In this document: positions 15,601-22,977 of the stretch, one piece after another
How positions within the stretch are numbered: position 1 is the first letter of the stretch
Layout of the letters: every line of letters begins with the position of its first letter
NCBI GenBank assembly: GCA_964426135.1
Contig: CAYRPN010000037.1
Span: forward strand, 1 to 45,795
Source of the DNA: CAYRPN01 sp964426135
GTDB taxonomy: Bacteria; Planctomycetota; Phycisphaerae; Phycisphaerales; Phycisphaeraceae
Direction of reading: 5' to 3'
DNA length: 45,795 bases
The notes under the pieces: generated by a model
Databases searched by the model: none
What the model was told of the DNA's origin: nothing
Seen by the model: only the letters and a program-made list of their open reading frames with translations
Position numbers and translations under genes: made by a program

Positions 15601-18194
15601 TCGAGCACCCGCAGTGGATTCCGCCCGCTTGGCAGAAGCTTGTGAACCTGCGCGAAGGGGAGGACAAGGGAAGGATTTATCGCGTGGTGCCTGTTGAGAA
15701 AAAGCCGCGCGTCATGGTGAAGCTCGACAAGCTCGATGCGAAGGGATTGGTGGCGGCGCTGGATTCGCCGAATGGCTGGCAGCGCGACATGGTGCAGATG
15801 ATGCTGACATGGAAACCGCCACTCAGCAAGTCCCAACGGAAGAAACTGGTCGAACTTGAGGACGCCATATTCTCCGAGGCGGATATTTCCTCGCAACGTG
15901 CAGCAGAGAGAAAGCGGGACGAATTGTTGGCGACTTCGCCCGTCCCGGGAGCGCTGCTGGAACTGGCCACGAAGTCGCCGCGTGCGGCGACGCGGGCACA
16001 AGCCTTCGGCACATTGGCATCGCTTCATCTCGTTGCCGAGTCGGTGAAAGATCTTCCAATTCCGTTTTCACGCACGCGTTCAGCGCTAATGCAAGGGATA
16101 AAAGACAGCGATGCGAATGTGCGGCGAATTGCACTGCAAGTAAGTGAACCGATGTTCGAGTTCCTGGAGAGTGACGGATACAACTCGTTGGAGCACGCCG
16201 TCAAGAGCCTCATTCAGATTGTGAATGACGAATATTACGAGGCCGTTGTCGCCCTGACCGCCGATGACAGCCGGCAGGTGCGACAGCAACTCGCGTCCTT
16301 GCTGGGTCGTTGGCCCGACGCCCGCGCTGGACGTCCGCTGGCGACGCTGCTTATTGAGAATGCCAGCGATCCCTACATCACCGCCGCGGCGATGAGTTCG
16401 GTGCTGCCGCATTTAGACACGGTGATGAAGGAGTTAATCGGCCCCCCGGGGGCCGGCGGCGCGATTCCCGCAGATCAGCTCGCCGCGCGGGCGCCGATCA
16501 TCGAAAAACTCATCGGCGTGGCGGTGGCGGCGGACAAGCTGGAGACGCTCGCCAGCATGCTCGAAGTCGTCACCATTCCGCGGGAGAACAGGTATGCGGC
16601 GTGGCAGTTCACCGCGCTGTCGCGCCTGCTCGATGCGATGGGACGCAGGAATCTCACCCTCGTGACGATGCGCGCGAGTGCCACGCGTCAAGTGGTCAAC
16701 AACTGGGCCGACGCGGCGGCGGGCAAAAAGCTCCTGATGACCCTCGACCGCATCGAGCCGCTGCTGACGGGGGCCAAGTCAGTGGTCATCGATCCACGCG
16801 AGAAGGAAGACCTGCGCATCGCCGCGATCGAGCTCTTCGCACGCCTCGGCGGCGAGCAGCGGCTAAGCACGTTGACGCAGGCGATGACCAATGTGCAATC
16901 GCCCCCGCAAGTGCAGCAGGCGGCGGCCGCGGCGATTGGGCGACTTGGCGGGGTGCCCGCGCACAAGGCGCTGCTCGCCGGTTGGGGCGGACACAGTCCG
17001 GCCCTACGCAGCGCGATCATCGACAGCCTCGTGAAACAGGACGACGCGATGATGGCGCTGCTGAACGCAATCGAGAAGCGGTTCGTCAGCCCGCACGACG
17101 TAGACATCCCTCGCCGCCAGCCCTTCATCAATCACAAAGATGAAGCGATCCGCGCCAAGGCCGGGCGCGTCTTCGGCGGACTGCCCGACGCGGATCGGCA
17201 GAAGGTGATCGATGCGTACACGGCGGAGCTTGCGAAGATCGGTGGAGGAGGCGGAGGCGCAAGCGTTTCCGCTGACGCAGCGCGAGGCAAAGCGCTGTTC
17301 GAGAAGAACTGCGCCGCGTGTCATCGCCTCGGCGACGTCGGCAAGACCGGGATCGCGCCCGATCTTTCCAAAGTCGCGGACGCGTCGCAGCAGGGCATGC
17401 TCATTTCCATCCTCGACCCCAACCGCGCGGTGGAGGCGAAGTACGTCAGCTACCTCGCCGAGACGAAAGGCGGCGACATCTTCACCGGCATCGTCACCAG
17501 CGAAACCGGCGGCAGCATCACCATCGTCGGCGTCGATGGAATTCCTCGCACCATCCCGCGCAGCGAACTGGAGTCGCTGCGATCCACCGGCCTTTCGCTG
17601 ATGCCCAACGGCCTGGAGCAAGCGATGAAGCCCGCGGATGTGGCCGACCTGTTCGCCTTCATCGCCTCGCACGGCCCGTCGCCGAAGTCGTTTCCCGGCA
17701 ACGAGCCGCGCAAGATCACGGCGGACGACAACGGCGTACTCACGCTGCCCGCCAGTGCCGCGGAGATTCGCGGGCCGACGCTGATCTTTGAGCAGCAGTA
17801 CAAGAACCTGGGCTACTGGAGCAGCGAGCAGGACAGCGCGACGTGGGTGATTGAGATTCGCCCCCCGGAGAAGTTGCGCCCGAGGCCGCAGGCAGGGGGA
17901 GTTGAAGGCCCCGTGCCGGAGCGCCCTGCGGGTGCGGGCGCGGTGAAGTACGACGTCACGCTCGACTGGGCTTTGGCGAATGCGAGCAAGGCCCACGCGT
18001 TTCAACTGCTTGTTGCCGGGCAGCGCGTCACCGGGCCGGTGGATTCGACGGGGAGCTGGGACGTGTACAGGCAGGCGAAGGTGGGCACATTGGAGCTTGC
18101 ACCTGGCACGCATCGCGTGGTCTTCCGGAGTCTGGGCGCGGTGAATGGGGCGCTAATCGACCTTCGAGGGATCGCGCTGAGGCCGTCGAAATGA
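12609..18194 (+). CDS. Giant secreted PVC-type protein: deacetylase, propeller dehydrogenase, HEAT repeats, cytochrome c, C-terminal sugar-binding-like domain
   Basis: An 1861-residue exported multidomain protein; signal peptide about 1-21. Residues 45-380 resemble a polysaccharide deacetylase (NodB) fold: AIDDMRD, HTITH, FRMPCCD and LVFHPHGW fit the Asp, His-x3-His, Arg-x-Pro and His motifs. FG-GAP-like DFNGDGRDDL lies near 480. Residues about 640-1020 match the PVC membrane-bound dehydrogenase beta-propeller, with DIDNDGKYDKRTVFLDG and NGLRWGLDGWIYLGNGD. HEAT-like helices span about 1060-1540. A cytochrome c domain has heme motif CAACH near 1567 and a possible Met ligand in LMPNG. Residues 1690-1861 look like a carbohydrate-binding beta-sandwich. 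GGAG lies 7 nt before the ATG. The likely role is periplasmic oxidation and processing of sugars; the substrate is unknown. Two related palindromic repeats are in frame at 14411-14437 and 17888-17925. Fusion of a deacetylase to this architecture is unusual. Confidence 0.88.
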   Translation: MTRLSFYAALVGSIGVSVMFAAEPANDAKAPAASAPAPAARSPYTGGNRLAYLDEINPYYPHKDFAKLITPQWVGEEGVEAVVILAIDDMRDPARYEQYLRPILDRLKTVGNSDGLSRMSIFTNSVDPKHAQLQAWLKEGVTFEVHTITHPCPCLGAGPGLHNSTSGDIKKAKATYDGCVDLLHQIPNYKGPVAFRMPCCDSMNSVSPRFFAEVMNKTTEKGHFLSIDSSVFNVFTSDDPALPRELVLEKDEREGAAPDAKRGRFAKYAQFPGFVNTIENYPYPYVVGNMIWQFPCVVPSDWEAQHLHKPNNPKTVEDLKANLDCTVIKQGVFTLVFHPHGWIKAEQIVELIDHAEKKHGKKVKFMTFRDALERINKSLFRDAALRNAKGDWEGFQLFDVEQKRKDDQSKIETDGYLDILHFAPLRERTRGDRHWEASLRRWIDKPSQIHGWQRPIMVQSPVEDSVAFAERPPVPIVFFDDPAMRRIDFNGDGRDDLVFSNGTGFAVYLSVEKGKEPWKKIVSSRRAAEAKPGDIPPIIRADGTNNGFFVKGDALYWQNEDTGGKEPHHVKKITFKEVLALGEPGPVAPKDAPKSGAQGAPARGLQAPVPAAPGAPSTGGTYEGKNFTTAHPAPPPARSIEDSLKSIQVREGFRVELVASEPLTMDPIAFDWGPDGKLWIVEMADYPSGIDAPGGKGKPGGRIVYLEDIDNDGKYDKRTVFLDGISFPTGVMVWKKGVLVTGAPDIFYAEDTDNDGKADKREVLFTGFGEGNQQHRVNGLRWGLDGWIYLGNGDSGGNIKNVATGEVTNINGRDLRIRQNADGKWQLDPQSGQTQFGRERDDFGNWFGNNNPNPGWHYALEDHYLRRNPHVAAPNPRVDLTGDRTIYPISIVHSPSIENHRITPGQPAQHSSANSLCPYRDDLYGPDFASSIFISEPVHNLVRRLVLKPQGVTFRAERPPGEEKRDFLASSDPWFRPTMLRTGPDGCLWIADMHRQTIEHPQWIPPAWQKLVNLREGEDKGRIYRVVPVEKKPRVMVKLDKLDAKGLVAALDSPNGWQRDMVQMMLTWKPPLSKSQRKKLVELEDAIFSEADISSQRAAERKRDELLATSPVPGALLELATKSPRAATRAQAFGTLASLHLVAESVKDLPIPFSRTRSALMQGIKDSDANVRRIALQVSEPMFEFLESDGYNSLEHAVKSLIQIVNDEYYEAVVALTADDSRQVRQQLASLLGRWPDARAGRPLATLLIENASDPYITAAAMSSVLPHLDTVMKELIGPPGAGGAIPADQLAARAPIIEKLIGVAVAADKLETLASMLEVVTIPRENRYAAWQFTALSRLLDAMGRRNLTLVTMRASATRQVVNNWADAAAGKKLLMTLDRIEPLLTGAKSVVIDPREKEDLRIAAIELFARLGGEQRLSTLTQAMTNVQSPPQVQQAAAAAIGRLGGVPAHKALLAGWGGHSPALRSAIIDSLVKQDDAMMALLNAIEKRFVSPHDVDIPRRQPFINHKDEAIRAKAGRVFGGLPDADRQKVIDAYTAELAKIGGGGGGASVSADAARGKALFEKNCAACHRLGDVGKTGIAPDLSKVADASQQGMLISILDPNRAVEAKYVSYLAETKGGDIFTGIVTSETGGSITIVGVDGIPRTIPRSELESLRSTGLSLMPNGLEQAMKPADVADLFAFIASHGPSPKSFPGNEPRKITADDNGVLTLPASAAEIRGPTLIFEQQYKNLGYWSSEQDSATWVIEIRPPEKLRPRPQAGGVEGPVPERPAGAGAVKYDVTLDWALANASKAHAFQLLVAGQRVTGPVDSTGSWDVYRQAKVGTLELAPGTHRVVFRSLGAVNGALIDLRGIALRPSK
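14397..14446. repeat. In-frame palindromic repeat, copy 1, inside the giant gene
   Basis: Contains a perfect palindrome at 14411-14437 with 13-bp arms (GGCACGGGGGCTT and its complement) around one central base, flanked by CGCAGGGCGCTCC and TGCGGCCCC. It encodes the Ala/Pro-rich linker GAPARGLQAPVPAAPG between the FG-GAP and propeller parts. Its inverted relative is at 17880-17940. Confidence 0.85.
17880..17935. repeat. In-frame palindromic repeat, copy 2 (inverted)
   Basis: The reverse complement of this stretch reads CGCAGGGCGCTCCGGCACGG and continues like copy 1 at 14397-14446, with roughly nine in ten bases matching. The arms of the internal palindrome have diverged. It is translated in the opposite sense, as RPQAGGVEGPVPERPAG, in a loop of the C-terminal domain. 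Confidence 0.8.
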
Positions 18195-18343
18195 TTTTTT
18201 GGGCAGCGGAAGAGCGGTTCAAACCAGCTTTGATTGCGCTGGATCCAAATGGATGGACCACCTCCCCGGCGCGGCGCAGAATCCGGCATAGCAGGCGCAT
18301 GCAACCCATTGCACGACACCGCACGGTTCGGGGCAGAGAAATA

Positions 18344-18371
18344 AAAAACCCCGCGATGTGCGGGGCCTTTC
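18344..18371 (-). terminator. Rho-independent terminator of tRNA-Val
   Basis: Read on the minus strand: AAAGG, then stem CCCCGC-acatc-GCGGGG, then TTTTTTA. It lies 43 bp downstream of the tRNA 3' end. A short run of T residues (18404-18410, plus strand) also lies between. Confidence 0.8.
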
Positions 18372-18413
18372 AGCAGAACACGTCAAGGTGCGAGAACCCT
18401 GACGTTTTTTTAG

Positions 18414-18487
18414 TGGGCGAGGTGGGACTCGAACCCACGACCTCACGGGTGTGATCCGTGCGCTCTAGCCAGCTGAGCTACACGCCC
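18414..18487 (-). tRNA. tRNA-Val (anticodon CAC)
   Basis: 74 nt on the minus strand, from GGGCGTG at 18487 to CTCGCCC plus discriminator A at 18414. The anticodon stem CACGG/CCGTG encloses the loop ATCACAC, giving anticodon CAC (decodes GUG). The T arm is GTGGG-TTCGAGT-CCCAC and the D arm GCTC...GAGC. The acceptor stem has one U-U mismatch at pair 6-67. CCA is not encoded. Confidence 0.92.
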
Positions 18488-18571
18488 ATGAAAACAGACT
18501 CCGTCACGATAGCACGTGAAGCGTTGACGTCAAGGTCAGGAACTGTCGGGGACAGGTCGGTTGGTCCTGGG

Positions 18572-18874
18572 TCAGCTTGCGGACGTGTCGCTTGTGGACT
18601 TTTGTTTCGACGCCACCTCGGTGTTGCCGGCGGCGGTGCCTTCCAGTTTGGCGGGCTCGGACTTGGTCTCCGGGCGGCTGACGGCTTCATCGATGTCGCT
18701 TTCGACGCCCTGCAATCCCTTCTTGAAGGACACGATGCCCTTGCCCAGGCTCTTGCCGACTTCGGGGAGCCGCTTGCCGAAAATGAGCAGGCCGATGAAG
18801 GCGATGATCAACAACTCGGGCAACCCAAGCGGTCCGATCAGTCCAATCACTGTTTGAATCGATTGATCCGTCAT
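18572..18874 (-). CDS. tatA: TatA-family twin-arginine translocase subunit
   Basis: A 100-residue protein with the TatA/E layout: a short N-terminal transmembrane helix (about 7-28, IGPLGLPELLIIAFIGLLIF), the FGKRLPEVG hinge, an amphipathic helix (about 34-60), and a charged Lys/Ser/Glu-rich tail. It forms the pore-like oligomer of the Tat export system, which moves folded proteins across the inner membrane. A paralogue lies 80 bp upstream on the same strand, so the pair is probably co-transcribed and derives from a duplication. No tatC is in the window. TatB cannot be excluded, but the short length and the FGKRLPE motif favour TatA. Confidence 0.92.
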   Translation of the reverse strand: MTDQSIQTVIGLIGPLGLPELLIIAFIGLLIFGKRLPEVGKSLGKGIVSFKKGLQGVESDIDEAVSRPETKSEPAKLEGTAAGNTEVASKQKSTSDTSAS

Positions 18875-18954
18875 GCTGCACGACCTTTGTCCAGGGGAAC
18901 CTGTTCCGGATGGCCGCCCGAACGGTGCATGTCCGGTGGCGCCGTTGATGCGAA

Positions 18955-19212
18955 TCAGACTGACACTTGGTTTTCGCTCGGTTTGGCGACCGTCTTGCTG
19001 GCGTCACGATCGATCTTGGCTGGCTCGTTGACCGCGCGATCGATCTCCTGCTCGGTATCGGTCAGGCCTCGCTTGAACTTCACGATGAACTGGCCCATGT
19101 TCTTGCCGACCTCGGGCAACCGCTTGCCGAAAATCAGCAGGCCGATGAAGGCGATGACGAGCAGTTCGGGCAGGCCGATCGGTCCGAGAAACCCTGCGAG
19201 CGTGTTCAGCAT
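18955..19212 (-). CDS. tatA: TatA-family twin-arginine translocase subunit, second copy
   Basis: An 85-residue paralogue of the downstream TatA. The membrane helix and hinge are almost identical (LGPIGLPELLVIAFIGLLIF, FGKRLPEVGKN), but the amphipathic helix and acidic/basic tail have diverged (VNEPAKIDRDASKT). Conservation limited to the membrane part suggests both are functional with different tails rather than a fresh duplication. AAGGTG lies 4-5 nt before the ATG. One copy may act in a TatA-like and one in a TatB- or TatE-like role; the sequence does not decide this. Confidence 0.92.
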   Translation of the reverse strand: MLNTLAGFLGPIGLPELLVIAFIGLLIFGKRLPEVGKNMGQFIVKFKRGLTDTEQEIDRAVNEPAKIDRDASKTVAKPSENQVSV

Positions 19213-19408
19213 AGGTCACCTTTGAGTTGAGTCCGGATTCCGGAGGTCGGCGTCACGGCTGCGCGCGGCACAGGTCGCATCTTCCCGCCCATTCCATCCC
19301 ACCAACGCCGATTCCACCGTTCCAAGTATAGCCCAAACGCAGGGCGGAAGCGCTGGCTCCCCTGACATTGCCGCTGAGCGGGGTGAAGTTTCGATCTGGG
19401 GCAGTGCT

Positions 19409-19606
19409 CGGGTGTGCCAAGTTTTCCGGGGCTTGACTCCCTCTCCTCTCAGGAAGAGAGTGGCCGAGTCTAACCGGGGGACGAGGCCGGGTGAGGGTCG
19501 GGACGAACAGCTTGCTGCGTCGTACGTCGCGCGCTGACAGCATTCGAAAATGAGGGCGTCCCGACCCTCACCCCAGCCCTCTCCTTGGGAGGGAGAGGGG
19601 GCCGGA
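19409..19606. repeat. Inverted pair of CCCTCTCC-type intergenic repeats
   Basis: The 531-bp gap between tatA and the MfnB gene holds no gene I can support. It contains a left arm (19409-19502: GGGTGTGCCAAGTTTTCCGG, a CCCTCTCC hairpin, then GGGTGAGGGTCGGG) and a right arm (19555-19606: CCCGACCCTCACCCCAGCCC and a second GGAGAGGG hairpin) facing it across about 50 bp. The outer GGGTGTGCCAA-TTTTCCGG piece recurs at 33803. Confidence 0.8.
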
Positions 19607-19743
19607 ATGCCGCCCTCGGAAATATCGGCAGACCCCTGCGCCCGCTCGCCGTGGGTTGCATTTGAGCATGCCTGTGGGGATTCGCGATACTGTTGCCATG
19701 TCGCCGAGGTGGGGGGCACGAACCCCGCAGAACCAGTTCCGGG

Positions 19744-20514
19744 ATGACGTTTCGCCCCATGCTCGCTCATCGCCCCCAGCTCCTGATCAGTGTGCGCAGC
19801 GCCGAGGAAGCGGCCATCGCGGTCGAGCATGGCGCCGACATCATCGACATCAAAGAACCTGCGCGCGGCCCCTTGGGCATGGCGGATCATCGCACGATTG
19901 AGCAGATCGTCGTCGCGGTGAATCGTCGTTGCCCGGTCAGCGTCGCGCTGGGGGAACTCGCCGATGCGCCTTCGCCGCTCAGGCTTCCTGTGGGCGTCAC
20001 GTTCGCGAAGGTGGGCCTCGGTCGGGCGCCGCGCCGGTGGCGCAGCGCGCTGGCGGCACGTTTCGCGGATGCTCCGCAACTGAGATCGGTGGCGGTGGCG
20101 TATGCGGCGATGGATCGGGCGGAGGCGAGCCAACTTGCCGTCGGCGAGCCGGACGACGTGCTGCAATGGGCGATCGATCATGGCGCATCTGCGCTGCTGA
20201 TCGACACCTGCTGCAAGGATGGCCGCACGATTTTCGACAGCATGGCGGCGCGCACAGGCGCGCTGCGGCGACTCGTCGATCGCGCGAGGCTTCATTCTCT
20301 TCCCGTGGCGCTGGCGGGGTCGCTGACTTTGGCGCTGGTGTCGCGGGCGATCGAAACGGGCGCGGACATCGTCGCGGTGCGCGGGGCTGCGTGTGCGGAG
20401 TCCAATCGGCAGGCGGCAGTGGATGGTCAGCGGGTACGTGAACTGGCGAATCTCATCGCAGGACGCAGCGTGCGGCAGCGGCATCCGTCGCCAGGGATTC
20501 ATGCCGAAGGTTGA
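19744..20514 (+). CDS. mfnB: (5-formylfuran-3-yl)methyl phosphate synthase-like protein (MfnB, DUF556)
   Basis: A 256-residue TIM-barrel protein of the DUF556/MfnB family, which in archaea condenses two glyceraldehyde-3-phosphate molecules into the furan precursor of methanofuran. The family's lysines are present: IDIKEPARGPLG (Schiff-base region), FAKVGL and DTCCKDGRTIFD. Bacterial homologues travel with tetrahydromethanopterin-linked C1 genes in methylotrophs and planctomycetes, probably for methylofuran. The start at 19744 is chosen over the longer frame because family resemblance begins there; ATG at 19759 (MLAHRPQ) is equally possible. There is no strong Shine-Dalgarno site. The last 62 bp overlap the convergent kinase gene, and the C-terminal tail after GRSVRQ is therefore unlikely to be conserved. 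Confidence 0.87.
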   Translation: MTFRPMLAHRPQLLISVRSAEEAAIAVEHGADIIDIKEPARGPLGMADHRTIEQIVVAVNRRCPVSVALGELADAPSPLRLPVGVTFAKVGLGRAPRRWRSALAARFADAPQLRSVAVAYAAMDRAEASQLAVGEPDDVLQWAIDHGASALLIDTCCKDGRTIFDSMAARTGALRRLVDRARLHSLPVALAGSLTLALVSRAIETGADIVAVRGAACAESNRQAAVDGQRVRELANLIAGRSVRQRHPSPGIHAEG

Positions 20515-21070
20515 CCAGCTCGATCGCCGGCACATCCTTGGACGCCAGCGGAAAATCCGCATCCACGATGCCCAGGCCGGCGGCGCAGGCGGGCCCGCAT
20601 TCGCCGCGGGGCGGGAGGGTTGATTTGAGGAGGATCAGCCTGGCGGCGGCGATGCGCGTCGCGATGTGGGCGGCGATGGAGTCGCTGGTGAACGACCATC
20701 GGTGCGGCACGCCGAAGCCAATCGCTTCCTCCTTTTCCAGCCACGCCAGTGGCTCGACGATGGCCAGTTTGTTCTCGTTCCACGCCGCCTTCGCTTCCGA
20801 AACATCGTGCGCCATCTTCGCCTGCGGCAGCACCGCGGCAATCACGTGGGCATTGAACTGCATTGCTCGTACCGCCAGCCAGTGACCGCGCTCCTCGCCG
20901 AGGTGGTGCTGTCGATCGAACGCCCGCACCAGTTCCGCCGACTCGGCGCCGCCGACGACGAGCAGCGCCGGCCCGTCGATCAGGGCGGCACGAAACTGCT
21001 CGAACCGCGCGACGAGGTCGGGCAGATCGAGCAGGCTCCCGCCCAGCTTGATGACGCAGATGCCATGCAT
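20453..21070 (-). CDS. Amino acid kinase family protein (MfnE-like)
   Basis: A 205-residue member of the aspartate/uridylate/acetylglutamate kinase fold. The N-terminal IKLGGSLL is the nucleotide-binding start of the family, LLVVGGAES is the second glycine loop, and TSDSIAAHIATRI matches the TxDS/D-type substrate-site segment. In archaea the related MfnE phosphorylates the furan intermediate of methanofuran. The placement next to an MfnB homologue supports the same pathway here, though bacterial members have not, to my knowledge, been assigned with the same certainty. TGGAG lies 8 nt before the ATG at 21070. It is convergent with mfnB, with a 62-bp tail-to-tail overlap. Confidence 0.8.
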   Translation of the reverse strand: MHGICVIKLGGSLLDLPDLVARFEQFRAALIDGPALLVVGGAESAELVRAFDRQHHLGEERGHWLAVRAMQFNAHVIAAVLPQAKMAHDVSEAKAAWNENKLAIVEPLAWLEKEEAIGFGVPHRWSFTSDSIAAHIATRIAAARLILLKSTLPPRGECGPACAAGLGIVDADFPLASKDVPAIELVNLRHESLATDAAAARCVLR

Positions 21071-21156
21071 GGGAATCGCTCCACGACGCAGGTTCGGTCG
21101 GGGAGTCGGGTGCGTCAAGTGCGCGCAATCAGGCGGCAAAGCTTGCGGCGCTTGGT

Positions 21157-21288
21157 CCCCTCTCCCCCAGTCTGCTGGGGGAGAGGGTTAGGGTGAGGGG
21201 GCCGGGTTACCCTGGACGCCAACTCGCCATTTCTCATTCCGAACCACCCCCTCACCCCAACCCTCTCCGCCCGAGCGGGGAGAGGGGG
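21157..21288. repeat. Inverted pair of CCCTCTCC-type intergenic repeats
   Basis: In the 333-bp divergent gap between the kinase and lpd. The left arm 21157-21201 is a hairpin CCCTCTCCCCCAG / CTGGGGGAGAGGG followed by TTAGGGTGAGGGGG; the right arm 21246-21288 is CCCCCTCACCCCAACCC followed by a GGGGAGAGGGGG hairpin. About 45 bp separate them. GGAAATTGTGGCAGACCC at 21305-21322 resembles the outer flank GGAAATATCGGCAGACCC at 19618-19635. Confidence 0.8.
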
Positions 21289-21403
21289 CCGGTATCCAAA
21301 ACCTGGAAATTGTGGCAGACCCGCGCGAGAGCGTCGTGCATCGCCCTCGTCGCCGCGTTCTGCGATTCGCTACAATCGCCCGTCTTTTCAACGGATACTT
21401 TCC

Positions 21404-22924
21404 ATGGCTGAACATGCGTTCGATATCGTGATCATCGGCGGCGGGCCGGCGGGCTACGTCGGCGCCATCCGCGCGGGGCAGCTCGGTTACAAGGTGGCGT
21501 GCGTGGAGCGCGGGCAACTCGGCGGCGTGTGCAACACGTGGGGCTGCATTCCGACCAAGGCGCTGCTGGCCGCGGCGGAACTCTACACCCGGTTCAAGCA
21601 CGATGCGAAAGACTTCGGCATCGAGGCGGACAACATCCGCCACGACTTCGCCAAGGTCATCGCCCGCTCACGGCAGGTCGCGTCGCTGGGCGATAAAGGC
21701 ATCGGCGGGCTCTTCAAGAAGAACAAAGTCGCGCATTTCGTCGGCCACGCCAGGATCGTCGCGGCCCCGGGAAGCGATGCGACGAAGAATCCCGGCAAGA
21801 TTGAGGTACACAAGATCACCGCGGGTGGCGAAAGCAGTTGGGACATCGCCGCCAACAACGCCGCCGCCAAATCCAACTCGCTTGAACACACGCTCACCGC
21901 CAAGCACATCATCATCGCCACCGGCGCCATGGCCCGGCAGCTTCCCGGCGCCGAGTTCGATGGCGACAAGATCATCGGTTCCAAGGACGCGATGAATCTC
22001 AAGACCCAGCCCAGGAGCCTGCTCGTCGTCGGCGCCGGCGCCATCGGCATGGAGTTCGCCTATTTCTACAACGCCTTCGGCACCAAGGTCACTGTCGTGG
22101 AAATGATGGACCGCCTGCTGCCCATCGAAGACCACGACGTCAGCAAGGCCATCGAAAAAGCGTTCCGCAAGCAGAACATCGAGTTCCACACCGCCACCAA
22201 AACGCAGAGCATCAAGAAGACGGACGCCGGCGTCGAGATGGTCATCGCGCCGCTTGCTGATGAAAAGAAAACGCAGACGCTCACCGCGGACAAAGTCCTC
22301 ATCGCCATCGGCGTGCGCGGACGGTACGACGGCCTGTTCGATCCCGCGAAGGTCAACATCGAAACCTTCAAGGATCACATCAAAGTCGATCGCAAGAATT
22401 ATCAAACCAACCTGAAAGGCGTTTACGCGGTGGGCGATGTGAACGGTCCGCCGTGGCTGGCGCATGTCGCCAGCGAGGAAGCCGTGGTCTGCGTCGAGAC
22501 GATCGCCGCGGCGGAGGGGAAATTGCACGGCCACAAGCCCGCGTCGATCGATTACGACTCCATCCCCGGTTGCACCTACTGCCATCCGCAGGTCGCTTCC
22601 ATCGGCTTGACCGAGCAGGCGTGCAAGGACAAGGGCATCAAGTACAAGGTCGGCTCCTTCCCGCTGCTGGCCAGCGGCAAGGCGCGGGCGCTCGGCGAAA
22701 CCGAGGGCTTCATCAAGATCATCGCCGGCGAAAAGTACGGCGAAATTCTCGGCTGCCACATGATCGGCGAAAACGTCACCGAACTCATCGCCGAAATCTG
22801 CCTCGCCCGCAGGCTCGAAGCGACGGCTGACGAAATCATCGAAACCATGCACGCCCATCCCACGCTTAGCGAATCCATCCACGAAGCGGCGCTGGGCACG
22901 CAGGGACGGATGCTGCATTATTGA
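21404..22924 (+). CDS. lpdA: Dihydrolipoyl dehydrogenase (E3)
   Basis: FAD-dependent E3 subunit that reoxidises lipoyl groups of 2-oxoacid dehydrogenase complexes or the glycine cleavage system; 506 residues. FAD-binding GGGPAG lies at 12-17, the redox-active disulfide at Cys43-NTWG-Cys48, the NAD-binding VVGAGAIGMEFA near 208, YAVGDVNGPPWLAH as the second FAD site, and the catalytic His-Glu region HAHPTLSESIHEA at the C-terminus. The disulfide segment reads C-NTWG-C instead of the common C-LNxG-C, but the spacing is kept. It is about 30 residues longer than typical, mainly around 120-170 (SDATKNPGKIEV to AANNAAAKSNS). No E1/E2 or gcv genes are adjacent, so the complex it serves is not shown. 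Confidence 0.93.
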   Translation: MAEHAFDIVIIGGGPAGYVGAIRAGQLGYKVACVERGQLGGVCNTWGCIPTKALLAAAELYTRFKHDAKDFGIEADNIRHDFAKVIARSRQVASLGDKGIGGLFKKNKVAHFVGHARIVAAPGSDATKNPGKIEVHKITAGGESSWDIAANNAAAKSNSLEHTLTAKHIIIATGAMARQLPGAEFDGDKIIGSKDAMNLKTQPRSLLVVGAGAIGMEFAYFYNAFGTKVTVVEMMDRLLPIEDHDVSKAIEKAFRKQNIEFHTATKTQSIKKTDAGVEMVIAPLADEKKTQTLTADKVLIAIGVRGRYDGLFDPAKVNIETFKDHIKVDRKNYQTNLKGVYAVGDVNGPPWLAHVASEEAVVCVETIAAAEGKLHGHKPASIDYDSIPGCTYCHPQVASIGLTEQACKDKGIKYKVGSFPLLASGKARALGETEGFIKIIAGEKYGEILGCHMIGENVTELIAEICLARRLEATADEIIETMHAHPTLSESIHEAALGTQGRMLHY

Positions 22925-22977
22925 TGGGAGAGGAGTGGGGGCTGGGGTTTGGGTTTTGGGGTATGCGACCCATGATG

